Shown: piece by piece, positions 9,571-17,478 of the stretch
Position numbering within the stretch: position 1 is the first letter of the stretch
Layout of the letters: each line of letters begins with the position of its first letter
DNA from: an uncultured Eisenbergiella sp.
Lineage (GTDB): Bacteria > Bacillota > Clostridia > Lachnospirales > Lachnospiraceae
Direction of reading: 5' to 3'
Assembly (NCBI GenBank): GCA_947630215.1
Contig: CANRGX010000003.1
Span: 1-64,000, forward strand
Length of the DNA: 64,000 bases
Made by a program: the position numbers and the translations under genes
Notes under the pieces: model-generated
The model's database searches: none
Seen by the model: only the letters and a program-made list of their open reading frames with translations
What the model was told of the DNA's origin: nothing

Positions 9571-10002
9571 ATGATCGGATTTTTTATTGCTGTTTTATCG
9601 GGAGCGCTGATGAGCCTGCAGGGCGTGTTCAATACCCAGGTGACGAAATCCTCTACCATCTGGACGGCCAACGCCTTTGTGCAGTTCAGCGCTTTTCTGG
9701 TGTGTATGCTGGCCTGGGCAGCGACAGATCGGACGAACCTGCTGCAGGTTTTCCGGGTGGAACCAAAATATATGCTGCTGGGCGGCGTGATGGGCGCGGC
9801 CATCACCTGGACGGTGATCAAGAGCATGGATATGCTGGGGCCGGCAAAAGCGGTTCTGTTTATCGTGGTGGCCCAGATTGCGGCGGCCTATTTGATTGAA
9901 CTGGCCGGTGCATTCGGCACGGAAAAACAGCCCTGGGAGTGGCGGAAGGGAATCGGTCTTTTAGTGGCCATCGCAGGAATCGTGGTGTTTAAGTGGGAGT
10001 GA
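9571..10002 (+). CDS. DMT-type small membrane protein (YdcZ/DUF606 family)
   Basis: The 143-residue product is almost wholly hydrophobic with four or five predicted helices. It starts MIGFFIAVLSGALMSLQGVFNT, the N-terminal pattern of the DUF606 half-size drug/metabolite transporters, and ends in LLVAIAGIVVFKWE, typical of the last helix. Such proteins act as dimers; the substrate is unknown. AAAAGGAGG precedes the ATG, and a strong terminator follows, so it ends the arginine transcription unit. Confidence 0.8.
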   Translation: MIGFFIAVLSGALMSLQGVFNTQVTKSSTIWTANAFVQFSAFLVCMLAWAATDRTNLLQVFRVEPKYMLLGGVMGAAITWTVIKSMDMLGPAKAVLFIVVAQIAAAYLIELAGAFGTEKQPWEWRKGIGLLVAIAGIVVFKWE

Positions 10003-10033
10003 CCAGACTGCCAAACGCTATATAAAAAAGAAA

Positions 10034-10085
10034 CAACAGGCAGATCCTAACGCGGCAAACGAGGATCTGCCTGTTGCTTTTTCTG
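10034..10085 (+). terminator. Rho-independent terminator after the DMT gene
   Basis: CAACAGGCAGATCCT and AGGATCTGCCTGTTG form a perfect 15-base stem followed by CTTTTTC. Confidence 0.9.
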
Positions 10086-10122
10086 GAAATCCTGCTGGAC
10101 GTTCCATCATAGCAAAATGGTA

Positions 10123-10151
10123 TTGACAGCGTACATAAAATGCAATACGAT
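10123..10151 (+). promoter_or_regulatory. Promoter of the RelB/DinJ-type gene with an overlapping inverted repeat
   Basis: TTGACA and TACGAT are 17 bases apart. TACAT at 10132 and ATGTA at 10150 form an inverted repeat over the promoter, an arrangement suited to autorepression by the antitoxin. The operator role is inferred. Confidence 0.5.
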
Positions 10152-10182
10152 GTATATAATATAAGGAAGGAGGTGCTGGTTT

Positions 10183-10464
10183 ATGGCAAATGTAAACGTA
10201 AACATTCGCATGGATTCCGGCCTGAAACATCAGTTTGAAAAATTCTGCGAGGATATGGGGCTGACGATGAGCGCGGCGTTTAATATTTTTGCAAAAAAGG
10301 CAGTCCGTGAGTACCGTATTCCCTTTGAGATCAGCGGGGAAAACCCGAATCCCGAAACAAAGGAAGCAATTCGGGAAGGGAAGAAGATGAAAGCAGATCC
10401 AAGTCTGGAAAAGACATATACGGACGCAGACCAGATGACGGAGGATCTTTTGTCAGATGTATAA
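10183..10464 (+). CDS. RelB/DinJ-family antitoxin, apparently without a toxin
   Basis: The 93-residue protein starts MANVNVNIRMDSGLKHQFEK, a ribbon-helix-helix start typical of RelB/DinJ antitoxins, followed by MGLTMSAAFNIFAKKAVRE. The C-terminal half is charged and would wrap a toxin of the RelE/YafQ type. No such toxin follows: the 110 bases to the next gene hold only a 45-codon frame with no likeness to YafQ. It has its own promoter and GGAGG site, so it appears to be a functional but orphan antitoxin or a solo regulator. Confidence 0.85.
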   Translation: MANVNVNIRMDSGLKHQFEKFCEDMGLTMSAAFNIFAKKAVREYRIPFEISGENPNPETKEAIREGKKMKADPSLEKTYTDADQMTEDLLSDV

Positions 10465-10574
10465 TCAGTCACGACGAGCTGATCCTATCTCTCAAAGCAA
10501 GGGAAAACAGAGATTCTGCCTTTCGTGCTATCGCCAAAAACAGGAGCACATTTGGGCCGGGAGGAAACGCTGCT

Positions 10575-11336
10575 ATGCTTTTGATCGGGGATAAGATACT
10601 GGAATGCCGGAAGGCCGCCAATTTGAGCCAGGAGGAATTTGCCGCCAAGGTGGGCGTGACCAGACAGGCGGTTTCCAAGTGGGAGCTGGATAAGGCCTAT
10701 CCGGATCTGGACAAGCTGGTGGATATTTGCGACATTTTTCATATCAGCATGACGGAGTTTCTCTACGGGAAACCGGAAACGGCGCCGCCGGAGAACGACG
10801 CCGCAGCAGCGGGGGGCAAATCAGCCGGTCAGCTGCGGGGAAAGGGCGCGTTTGTCCGGCTGTGCGTGCTTTCGGTGCTGCTGGGCGGGCTTTTCGTCTT
10901 CTGCGCTGTGATCTGCTTTACGGTGCTGGGGCGCAATGTCTGGCCGGGGGCGGACAGTCCCGTCCTAAAGGCCCGGATTGAGAGAGTCTATCAGCAGTAT
11001 ACCAAGGCGGATCTGTGCGTCTATGACGACGTGGGCCGAAAGGTGGTAAAAACGGTATGGCTGGATGCGGACGGCATCCGGGACGGGGATTTTATTTCCT
11101 GCCGTACCAATGAGAAGCAGGACGGGATATTTTATGCCTACCGGATTGGGACACTGGTGATCCTGCCGTGTCTGGTACTGTTGTTTCTGGTACTGTTTTT
11201 ACTGAGCCTGGGAGAAATCGTCCGGTTTTGCAAAGAGAACCGGTGGGAGATCCGATGGGACGGCAAAGCGGATTCTGCACCGGCGCCGGCGGCAAAACCA
11301 ACGGCAGAGGAGAAAGAAACGGTGGAGCGGATATGA
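10575..11336 (+). CDS. XRE-family transcriptional regulator with membrane segments
   Basis: Residues 1-60 form an XRE/Cro helix-turn-helix (LSQEEFAAKVGVTRQAVSKWE). After a linker come two hydrophobic segments, near residues 94-117 (LCVLSVLLGGLFVFCAVICF) and 190-213 (LVILPCLVLLFLVLFLL), giving 253 residues in all. Membrane-bound HTH proteins of this kind are common in Clostridia, often beside the genes they control. The stop overlaps the start of the next gene (ATGA), so the two are coupled. The signal sensed is unknown. Confidence 0.85.
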   Translation: MLLIGDKILECRKAANLSQEEFAAKVGVTRQAVSKWELDKAYPDLDKLVDICDIFHISMTEFLYGKPETAPPENDAAAAGGKSAGQLRGKGAFVRLCVLSVLLGGLFVFCAVICFTVLGRNVWPGADSPVLKARIERVYQQYTKADLCVYDDVGRKVVKTVWLDADGIRDGDFISCRTNEKQDGIFYAYRIGTLVILPCLVLLFLVLFLLSLGEIVRFCKENRWEIRWDGKADSAPAPAAKPTAEEKETVERI

Positions 11337-12469
11337 GTACGGCGGAAAAAAGAGCGTTTTTTACGGCGGCCGCCGGAGGATTTTTGCTCGCCGCGATTCT
11401 GGGGCTTTGGTTCATGGGCGTCCTTTCTTTCGGGGGGAGGGACGAGGAAACCGTTCCGGCAGAAACGGCGGCCGCAGAGGATCGGGAAAGCTGGGAGGCG
11501 GTCTTTTCCGGGATGAAGTTTTTTCTTCCCAAACAGGGAATGGCCGCCGTTCACGAAAGCGGATGCTTAAACGTCAGGCAGAAGGACGAATATCTGATTC
11601 AGATCGATATGGAAGACGACACCATAGAAGATATGTGGGCGCGCATGGAGGATAAGAAAAAAGTCCTGACGGATTCCGGCTACCGGATAGAGAAGGAGCC
11701 GGAGTGGATCGACGGGACGGATTCGCCCCACATCCGATATGTCATCAGTATGGCAGACGAGCGGGGCAGCGATTTTCGCCGCTCCTATTTTGAAGTGCTT
11801 CTGCTGCCCGCCGACGGACAGCGGCATTTTCTGGCGGCAATCCGTTATGACGGAATCGACGTCGAAGCCCTTCGGGAGAAACAGCGGGAATCGCTTTATG
11901 ACGAAGCGGCAGACGTGGCGGCGGATATTCTGAAACGGGCCGTTCCCACCGATGAGGAGGACGATTTGCCCGGCACCTTCTGGATGGAGGATGAAAATCT
12001 GGATCCTGGCGGGAATCTTCTGGCCGGGGACTGCATGACCGACGGAGATGACGGCTGGAGCCTGTCCTACCGGCTCCCTCCGGACAGCCAGCTTGTTTCG
12101 GACAATGTGGCGGGCAAAACCTATCTGGACACGAAGCATCAGATTTATATCCTGCTGGATGTGACGGATTATACCTGGGAGACGGCCAAGCAAAAAGCAC
12201 AGTCGCTGGCGCAGAGCGAGCTTTCCCGGATCCACGATCAGGGCCAGGTCGAAGTTGGGGACTATACCTTTTATTATTATTCTTACTCTGTTCTGGAGTA
12301 CGGGGAAAAGGAAAAACTGCTCCATTCCTATTTCCATGCGTACTGTGATTTGAAAAACGGATCGATCTATTCCGTCTACGGCTATGCGGATGACTGTCCC
12401 ATGGCCCTTGAACCCGGATATTACGCGGATGTTTTCAGCCTTACGGAAACCGGTTTGGCGCGCAAGTGA
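11333..12469 (+). CDS. Signal-anchored protein of unknown function, coupled to the XRE regulator
   Basis: Starting at the ATG that overlaps the regulator stop gives 378 residues. A single hydrophobic helix (about residues 9-33, FFTAAAGGFLLAAILGLWFMGVL) anchors it, leaving an outside domain of mixed charge. The outer part has two similar halves, each ending near aromatic-rich strands (HFLAAIRYDG; DYTFYYYSYSVLEYG), which suggests a duplicated domain. No family is recognised. The coupling suggests the regulator and this protein act together. Confidence 0.6.
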   Translation: MSTAEKRAFFTAAAGGFLLAAILGLWFMGVLSFGGRDEETVPAETAAAEDRESWEAVFSGMKFFLPKQGMAAVHESGCLNVRQKDEYLIQIDMEDDTIEDMWARMEDKKKVLTDSGYRIEKEPEWIDGTDSPHIRYVISMADERGSDFRRSYFEVLLLPADGQRHFLAAIRYDGIDVEALREKQRESLYDEAADVAADILKRAVPTDEEDDLPGTFWMEDENLDPGGNLLAGDCMTDGDDGWSLSYRLPPDSQLVSDNVAGKTYLDTKHQIYILLDVTDYTWETAKQKAQSLAQSELSRIHDQGQVEVGDYTFYYYSYSVLEYGEKEKLLHSYFHAYCDLKNGSIYSVYGYADDCPMALEPGYYADVFSLTETGLARK

Positions 12470-12612
12470 GCCAAATCCGGCCGCGGCAACCGGAAGTTGC
12501 GGTTTTGCAACCACGTTTCGCTTGTGAAAAACGGTGTTTTCTCCCGATAATTTCTTTTGCGAGCCATCCGGAAGATTCCGGGGGATGCAAAAAAGAAAAA
12601 GGAGAAGACAAG

Positions 12613-13446
12613 ATGAAAAAAAGAAGACAAGCAGGAGTACTCTTTCTTACGGCGGCCGTGCTGGCTGCCATGACCGCCTGTGGCGGGAGCAGAGAGGAGG
12701 AGACGGACAAAGGAGCGGCACAGGACACGCAGCAGGCCGTGACCGTGGAGACGCAGACCGTTCCGGCGCCCGAAACGGATGAAAGACCGGACACAGAAAC
12801 ACTGGAGGAAAACGGCGAAGCGTCCGACCAGCCGGTCGAATCGGCCGAACCGGCCGAACCGGTTCCTTTCGTTCCCGTCGAAGGGCTGAGCGAAACGTAT
12901 GCGGATCTGGAAAACCTGAGCTTTGCTTACGACGGTCAAATTTATACGCTGGGAAAGAGCACGCTGCAGGATATGATCGACGGCGGCGTCCCGTTTGACC
13001 CGAACGAACTGAATAACGCCAATAATAATGTAAACAGCAACTACGAGACGGACAGATATACCGTGGAGATCAACGATTATGTCATGCTGCAGGTTTCCTT
13101 TCTCAATGTTTCGGACAGCAACATCAGTCAGTCCCAGTGCCCGCTGCACCTTGTCCGGTGGTACTCGATCTATGTCCCTCAGCCGGATTATGAGGACAGC
13201 CTGAACCAGGAAATCACAGAAAAGATTGCCGACGCGGCGCAGCATGTCTGTTTTGCCTTTCCGCTGACGCTCACCAGGCAGCAGCTTCTGGAAAACAGCA
13301 GCGGCGGCGTGGAGGAGGAGGGAGCCTCCAACAGCGTGAAATATCAGGTAGAATCCGAAGTCTATATGGGCGAGAGCGGCTATACCTTTCAGTTTAACAA
13401 AACGACGGATCAGCTAAAGGATGTGTCCATTTCCTGGCTCCCGTAA
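12613..13446 (+). CDS. Lipoprotein of unknown function
   Basis: From the ATG at 12613 after GGAGAAGACAAG the product is 277 residues. It has a basic start, a hydrophobic stretch and the lipobox LAAMTAC, so it should be lipid-anchored outside the membrane. Next is a low-complexity acidic linker rich in E, T, Q and P (residues about 25-85) and then a globular domain with FAYDGQIYTLGKSTLQDMID, of a kind seen in clostridial surface lipoproteins. The function is unknown. The ORF-track start further upstream has no ribosome site. Confidence 0.7.
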   Translation: MKKRRQAGVLFLTAAVLAAMTACGGSREEETDKGAAQDTQQAVTVETQTVPAPETDERPDTETLEENGEASDQPVESAEPAEPVPFVPVEGLSETYADLENLSFAYDGQIYTLGKSTLQDMIDGGVPFDPNELNNANNNVNSNYETDRYTVEINDYVMLQVSFLNVSDSNISQSQCPLHLVRWYSIYVPQPDYEDSLNQEITEKIADAAQHVCFAFPLTLTRQQLLENSSGGVEEEGASNSVKYQVESEVYMGESGYTFQFNKTTDQLKDVSISWLP

Positions 13447-13505
13447 CCGGTGGCAGACCGACGGACACTTTGGCACAAAACAACCGGGAAAGCGCAAGAA
13501 TTGGC

Positions 13506-13534
13506 TTGTAAAATATCCTTTTTGGGCATACAAT
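13506..13534 (+). promoter_or_regulatory. Candidate comEA promoter
   Basis: TTGTAA and TACAAT are 17 bases apart, and the GTG start of comEA lies 43 bases downstream. Confidence 0.4.
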
Positions 13535-13576
13535 GAAAGTGCGGTGCATGGGGTTCCTCTTTACGAGGAGAAAAAC

Positions 13577-14215
13577 GTGCCGAACAGAGAAAACATATAT
13601 CAAAAAATAGGGCGTCCGGCGCTGCCTGCGCTGTTGTGTATCTGCCTGCTCTTGGGCGGCTGCCGGGAGCGGGAGGAAGTTTCCTTTCTGCCTTTGGAGG
13701 AGGAAACCGGGCCGACAGAGACAGAGACCGTGCCGCCCCGGACAGCGGACGAGGAACGGACTTCGGAAGCGGTGTGCGTGGTGCATATCTGCGGAGCGGT
13801 ATCCAATCCGGGCGTATATGAGCTGCCAGAAGGCAGCCGGATCATGGACGCGGTGACTGCGGGCGGGGGATTTCTGCCCGAGGCGGATCCGGATGCCTGC
13901 AACCTGGCCCAGGTGCTGGAGGACGGCTCCCGGATCTATATTTTAAGCCGGGAAGAAAGCGCGCGCCTGGAAATTGGCGTGGAAGCTGTCCAAACAGGAC
14001 AGCCAGACGCACAGGCGGACGGCAGAGTGGATCTGAACGCTGCGGACGCGGCTGCCCTGATGACCCTGCCGGGGATCGGGGAGAGCCGCGCCGCGGCGAT
14101 TCTGGCGTGGCGCCGGGAGAACGGCCGGTTTGAGCGCATCGAGGACATTATGAAGGTAAGCGGCATCAAACAGGCCGCGTTTGAAAAGATACGGGAAAGG
14201 ATAACGGTCAGATAA
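13577..14215 (+). CDS. comEA: ComEA-type DNA-binding lipoprotein
   Basis: ComEA binds double-stranded DNA outside the membrane and passes it to the ComEC channel. I start it at the GTG at 13577 after GAGGAGAAAAAC, giving 212 residues with a lipobox (LLLGGC). A SLBB-type domain (VVHICGAVSNPGVYELPEGS) is followed by a helix-hairpin-helix tail with DLNAADAAALMTLPGIGESR and IMKVSGIKQAAFEKI. A lipid anchor in place of a transmembrane helix is a variation on B. subtilis ComEA. comEC is 3.3 kb downstream with three genes in between. Confidence 0.9.
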   Translation: MPNRENIYQKIGRPALPALLCICLLLGGCREREEVSFLPLEEETGPTETETVPPRTADEERTSEAVCVVHICGAVSNPGVYELPEGSRIMDAVTAGGGFLPEADPDACNLAQVLEDGSRIYILSREESARLEIGVEAVQTGQPDAQADGRVDLNAADAAALMTLPGIGESRAAAILAWRRENGRFERIEDIMKVSGIKQAAFEKIRERITVR

Positions 14216-14240
14216 AAAAGCGGTCGTAGGGGGAGCGGGG

Positions 14241-14930
14241 ATGGCGAAGAAAGTTCTTGTGGTGGATGATGAAAAGCTGATTGTAAAGGGAATCCGGTTC
14301 AGCCTGGAGCAGGACGGCATGGAGGTCACCTGTGCCTATGACGGGGAGGAAGCGCTGGAGTACGCGCGCAGCCAGCCGTTTGATATGATTTTGCTGGATA
14401 TCATGCTGCCCAAATTAAACGGAACCGAGGTCTGCCAGCAGATCCGGGAATTTTCCAACGTTCCCATCGTGATGCTGACAGCCAAGAGCGACGATATGGA
14501 TAAGATCATGGGACTGGAATACGGGGCGGACGATTATATCACCAAGCCCTTTAATATCCTGGAGGTCAAAGCCAGAATCAAAGCCATCATGCGCCGCACT
14601 TCGGGCGGGGGAAAGGAACGGGGAGAGAACCGCGTCATCGAAAGCGGGCAGCTTTGCATGGACTGCGACAGCCGCCGCGTGAGCATCGACGGCAGGGAAG
14701 TGAACCTGACCGCGAAGGAATTTGACGTGCTGGAACTGCTTCTTAGAAACCCCAATAAAGTATACAGCCGCGAAAAACTGCTGAATCTGATCTGGGGGGC
14801 GGACTATCCCGGAGACGTCCGCACTGTGGACGTCCACATCCGCCGTCTCCGTGAAAAAATCGAATCGAATCCCAGCGAACCCCGCTACGTCCATACCAAA
14901 TGGGGCGTAGGCTATTTCTTCCGCGCATAG
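14241..14930 (+). CDS. OmpR/PhoB-family response regulator
   Basis: The 229-residue protein has a receiver domain (residues 1-115) with the acidic pocket VVDDEK and the phosphate acceptor Asp53 in LLDIMLPK, and a winged-helix DNA-binding domain (residues 130-228) with DVRTVDVHIRRLREKIE. The paired histidine kinase starts 61 bases downstream. The target genes are not evident, although the downstream GerMN and comEC genes are co-directional. Confidence 0.95.
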   Translation: MAKKVLVVDDEKLIVKGIRFSLEQDGMEVTCAYDGEEALEYARSQPFDMILLDIMLPKLNGTEVCQQIREFSNVPIVMLTAKSDDMDKIMGLEYGADDYITKPFNILEVKARIKAIMRRTSGGGKERGENRVIESGQLCMDCDSRRVSIDGREVNLTAKEFDVLELLLRNPNKVYSREKLLNLIWGADYPGDVRTVDVHIRRLREKIESNPSEPRYVHTKWGVGYFFRA

Positions 14931-14991
14931 GCGAAGTAAAATTGTCCGGCGGCAAAGACTGTCCGGCGCACTTTCTACCGGAGGGGACGCA

Positions 14992-16479
14992 ATGCACTTT
15001 CAATTCGGGAGCTTCTTCCAGGATCTGATCCGCAAGGTTCCGGTTTTCAGGAGCCTGAAAGCCTATATTTTTCTGCTCATGCTGGTCATCGGCGTCGTGC
15101 CCGGGGCCATTATGCGCATCGGAATCCTGGAAAACTACGAAGAACGCGCCGTCTCTCTGCGCATTTCCGATTTGACCACACAGTACCGGATCATTGCGGA
15201 TCATCTGCTCAACTATAACTATCTTCAGGACACTTCTTCCGATGTCATCAACGCCGAACTGGAACAGATGGCCAATCTGTACGACGGCCGCGTGCTGATT
15301 ATCAACGGCAATTTCAGCATTGTAAAGGATACCTATGCCCTCAGCGAGGGAAAGACCATGATCTCGGAGGAGGTCATCCGGTGCTTTAAGGGGGAAAACA
15401 TTTCCCGGCACGACCGGAACAACGGCTATATTGAAATGACCGTTCCCATTGTGGAAACCGTGGAGACAGACGGAAAGGCCGGTTCCGTGGTGCGGGGGGT
15501 GATCCTGGCCAGTTCGTCTACGGACAGCATCGCCGCCATGCTGGAAATTTTGAGCCGCCGTGCGCTGATTTTAGAGATCGTCATGACAATTCTGATCCTG
15601 GGCATTGTATTTTTCTTTTCCCATATTCTGATTGCGCCCTTTGACCGGGTGACAAAAGCGATCAATGAGGTGCGGGACGGATATAACGACAAGGAGATTT
15701 CCGTGCCGGATTACCTGGAGACGGAGCAGATTGTGGACGCATTCAACCAGCTGCTGGGCAGGATGCGCGTGATCAACGATTCCCGGCAGGAGTTTGTGTC
15801 CAACGTCTCCCATGAACTCAAGACGCCCATGACCTCTGTCAAGGTGCTGGCGGATTCCCTGAACCAGCAGCCGGACGCGCCCGTGGAACTCTACCGCGAA
15901 TTCATGCAGGATATCACGGAGGAAATCGAGCGCGAAAACAAAATCATCAACGACCTTCTGACGCTGGTGAAGATGGACAGAACCGAAGCGGAGTTGGATA
16001 TCCGGACCGTGGACATCAACAGCCTGCTGGAAAAGACGCTGAAGCGCCTGCGGCCCATCGCCAGACAGCGGGATATTGAAGTGGTGTTCGAGAGCATCCG
16101 ATCCGTGACGGCGGAGGTGGATGAGGTGAAGCTGTCCCAGATTTTTACCAATTTGGTGGAAAATGCCATCAAATACAACAAGGAGCACGGCTGGGTCAGG
16201 GTGCGGCTGGACGCGGATCACCAGTTTTTTACCGTGGAGGTTTCCGATTCCGGCATCGGTCTGAAGGAAGAGGATTACGAGCCTATCTTTGAACGGTTTT
16301 ACCGGGTGGACAAGTCCCATTCCAGGGAGATCGGCGGAACGGGGCTGGGGCTCTCCATCGCCCGCAGCGCGGTGCTTCTGCACAGGGGTTCCATCCGGGT
16401 CAGCAGCGTGGAGGGAGAAGGAACCGTCTTTACCGTGAAAATTCCGCTGACCCATGTGATAGCCGGAGGTGGCGCATGA
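14992..16479 (+). CDS. Membrane sensor histidine kinase
   Basis: The 495-residue kinase has a transmembrane helix near residues 23-43, an extracytoplasmic sensor of about 140 residues, and a second helix near 187-207. A HAMP linker, a HisKA domain with the phosphorylated His274 in FVSNVSHELKTPM, and an HATPase domain with N box NAIKYN and G boxes DSGIGL and GGTGLGLSI follow. The layout resembles the PhoR/WalK/ResE class. It ends in an ATGA overlap with the GerMN lipoprotein gene, which suggests that the lipoprotein may modulate sensing. Confidence 0.95.
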   Translation: MHFQFGSFFQDLIRKVPVFRSLKAYIFLLMLVIGVVPGAIMRIGILENYEERAVSLRISDLTTQYRIIADHLLNYNYLQDTSSDVINAELEQMANLYDGRVLIINGNFSIVKDTYALSEGKTMISEEVIRCFKGENISRHDRNNGYIEMTVPIVETVETDGKAGSVVRGVILASSSTDSIAAMLEILSRRALILEIVMTILILGIVFFFSHILIAPFDRVTKAINEVRDGYNDKEISVPDYLETEQIVDAFNQLLGRMRVINDSRQEFVSNVSHELKTPMTSVKVLADSLNQQPDAPVELYREFMQDITEEIERENKIINDLLTLVKMDRTEAELDIRTVDINSLLEKTLKRLRPIARQRDIEVVFESIRSVTAEVDEVKLSQIFTNLVENAIKYNKEHGWVRVRLDADHQFFTVEVSDSGIGLKEEDYEPIFERFYRVDKSHSREIGGTGLGLSIARSAVLLHRGSIRVSSVEGEGTVFTVKIPLTHVIAGGGA

Positions 16480-17438
16480 AAATAAAGATGCCAAAAGCGT
16501 TTCTCATACGGCGGATCCGCTCCGGCGCCTGCGTAGCGGCTCTGGCCCTTTTGTGCCTTTTGACCGGCTGCGGAAAACAGGACGTGGTGCCCGGGGAAAA
16601 TGAGATTTCCGTCTATTATATCAACCAGGCGGAGACGAAGATCACGCCGGTGGTCTGCGCGCTGGAAAGCCTGGAAAAAAACGATCAGGTGAACGAGGCC
16701 ATCGGGGCGCTGATGGAAAATCCCGTGGAGCTTTCCCTGCGGACGACGGTGAACGGATACCGCATTTTGGGATGGGAAATGCAGGATACTCTGCTGGTGC
16801 TGGATGTGAGCGAAGAATACCGCACGATTCAACCGACTACGGAGGTACTGATCCGGGCGGCCATTGTACGCACGCTGACGCAGCTGGAGGGGGTAGAGCA
16901 TGTGGCCATGACCGTGCGCGGGGAAGGACTGACAGACAGTATGGGGCTGCCCGTAGGCCCTATGTCGGCGGACCAGTTTTTGGATAACGAGGGGGACGAG
17001 ATCAATTCCTACGAGCAGGTCTGGCTGAAGCTGTATTTTGCCAACGAAACGGGGGATCAGCTGATCCCGGTCAATGTAAAAAAAGTTTTTAACAGCAATA
17101 TTTCGCTGGAAAAGCTGGTAGTGGAAAGCCTGATAGCGGGGCCGGAACAGGACAGTGAAGACGCCTTTCCCGTGATCAATCCGGCCACCAAGGTACTGGG
17201 CGTGACGGTAAAGGACGGCACCTGCTATGTGAATCTGGACGACGGCTTCAGCACGCAGATTTATAACGTGACGGGGGACGTGGTTCTTTATTCCATCGTG
17301 GATTCCCTGGCGGAGCTGTCCAACATCAACAAGGTGCAGCTGTCCATAAACGGCTCCACGGAGGTGATTTACCGGGAGAATTTTCCGTTGTCCAGCGTGT
17401 ATGAACGGAACCTGGATCTGGTGTCGCCGGGGAACTGA
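16476..17438 (+). CDS. GerMN-domain lipoprotein
   Basis: The 320-residue product has a signal peptide with lipobox LLTGC and two GerMN-like repeats, one starting ISVYYINQAETK (about residue 45) and the other VWLKLYFANETGDQLIP (about residue 185). GerM of B. subtilis is involved in sporulation and spore germination. Similar lipoproteins occur in operons with two-component systems in Clostridia (as LpqB does with MtrAB in Actinobacteria). The four-base overlap with the kinase gene supports a functional pair. Confidence 0.85.
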   Translation: MKIKMPKAFLIRRIRSGACVAALALLCLLTGCGKQDVVPGENEISVYYINQAETKITPVVCALESLEKNDQVNEAIGALMENPVELSLRTTVNGYRILGWEMQDTLLVLDVSEEYRTIQPTTEVLIRAAIVRTLTQLEGVEHVAMTVRGEGLTDSMGLPVGPMSADQFLDNEGDEINSYEQVWLKLYFANETGDQLIPVNVKKVFNSNISLEKLVVESLIAGPEQDSEDAFPVINPATKVLGVTVKDGTCYVNLDDGFSTQIYNVTGDVVLYSIVDSLAELSNINKVQLSINGSTEVIYRENFPLSSVYERNLDLVSPGN

Positions 17439-17478
17439 CGGCCTGTGATCTCGGGGAGAAAAGAAAGGAATCGGGCGT

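Noticed and set aside
10457-10594. 45-codon frame after the antitoxin as a YafQ/RelE toxin
   Set aside because: Too short, Cys/Gln/Arg-rich and without toxin motifs; it overlaps the XRE start.
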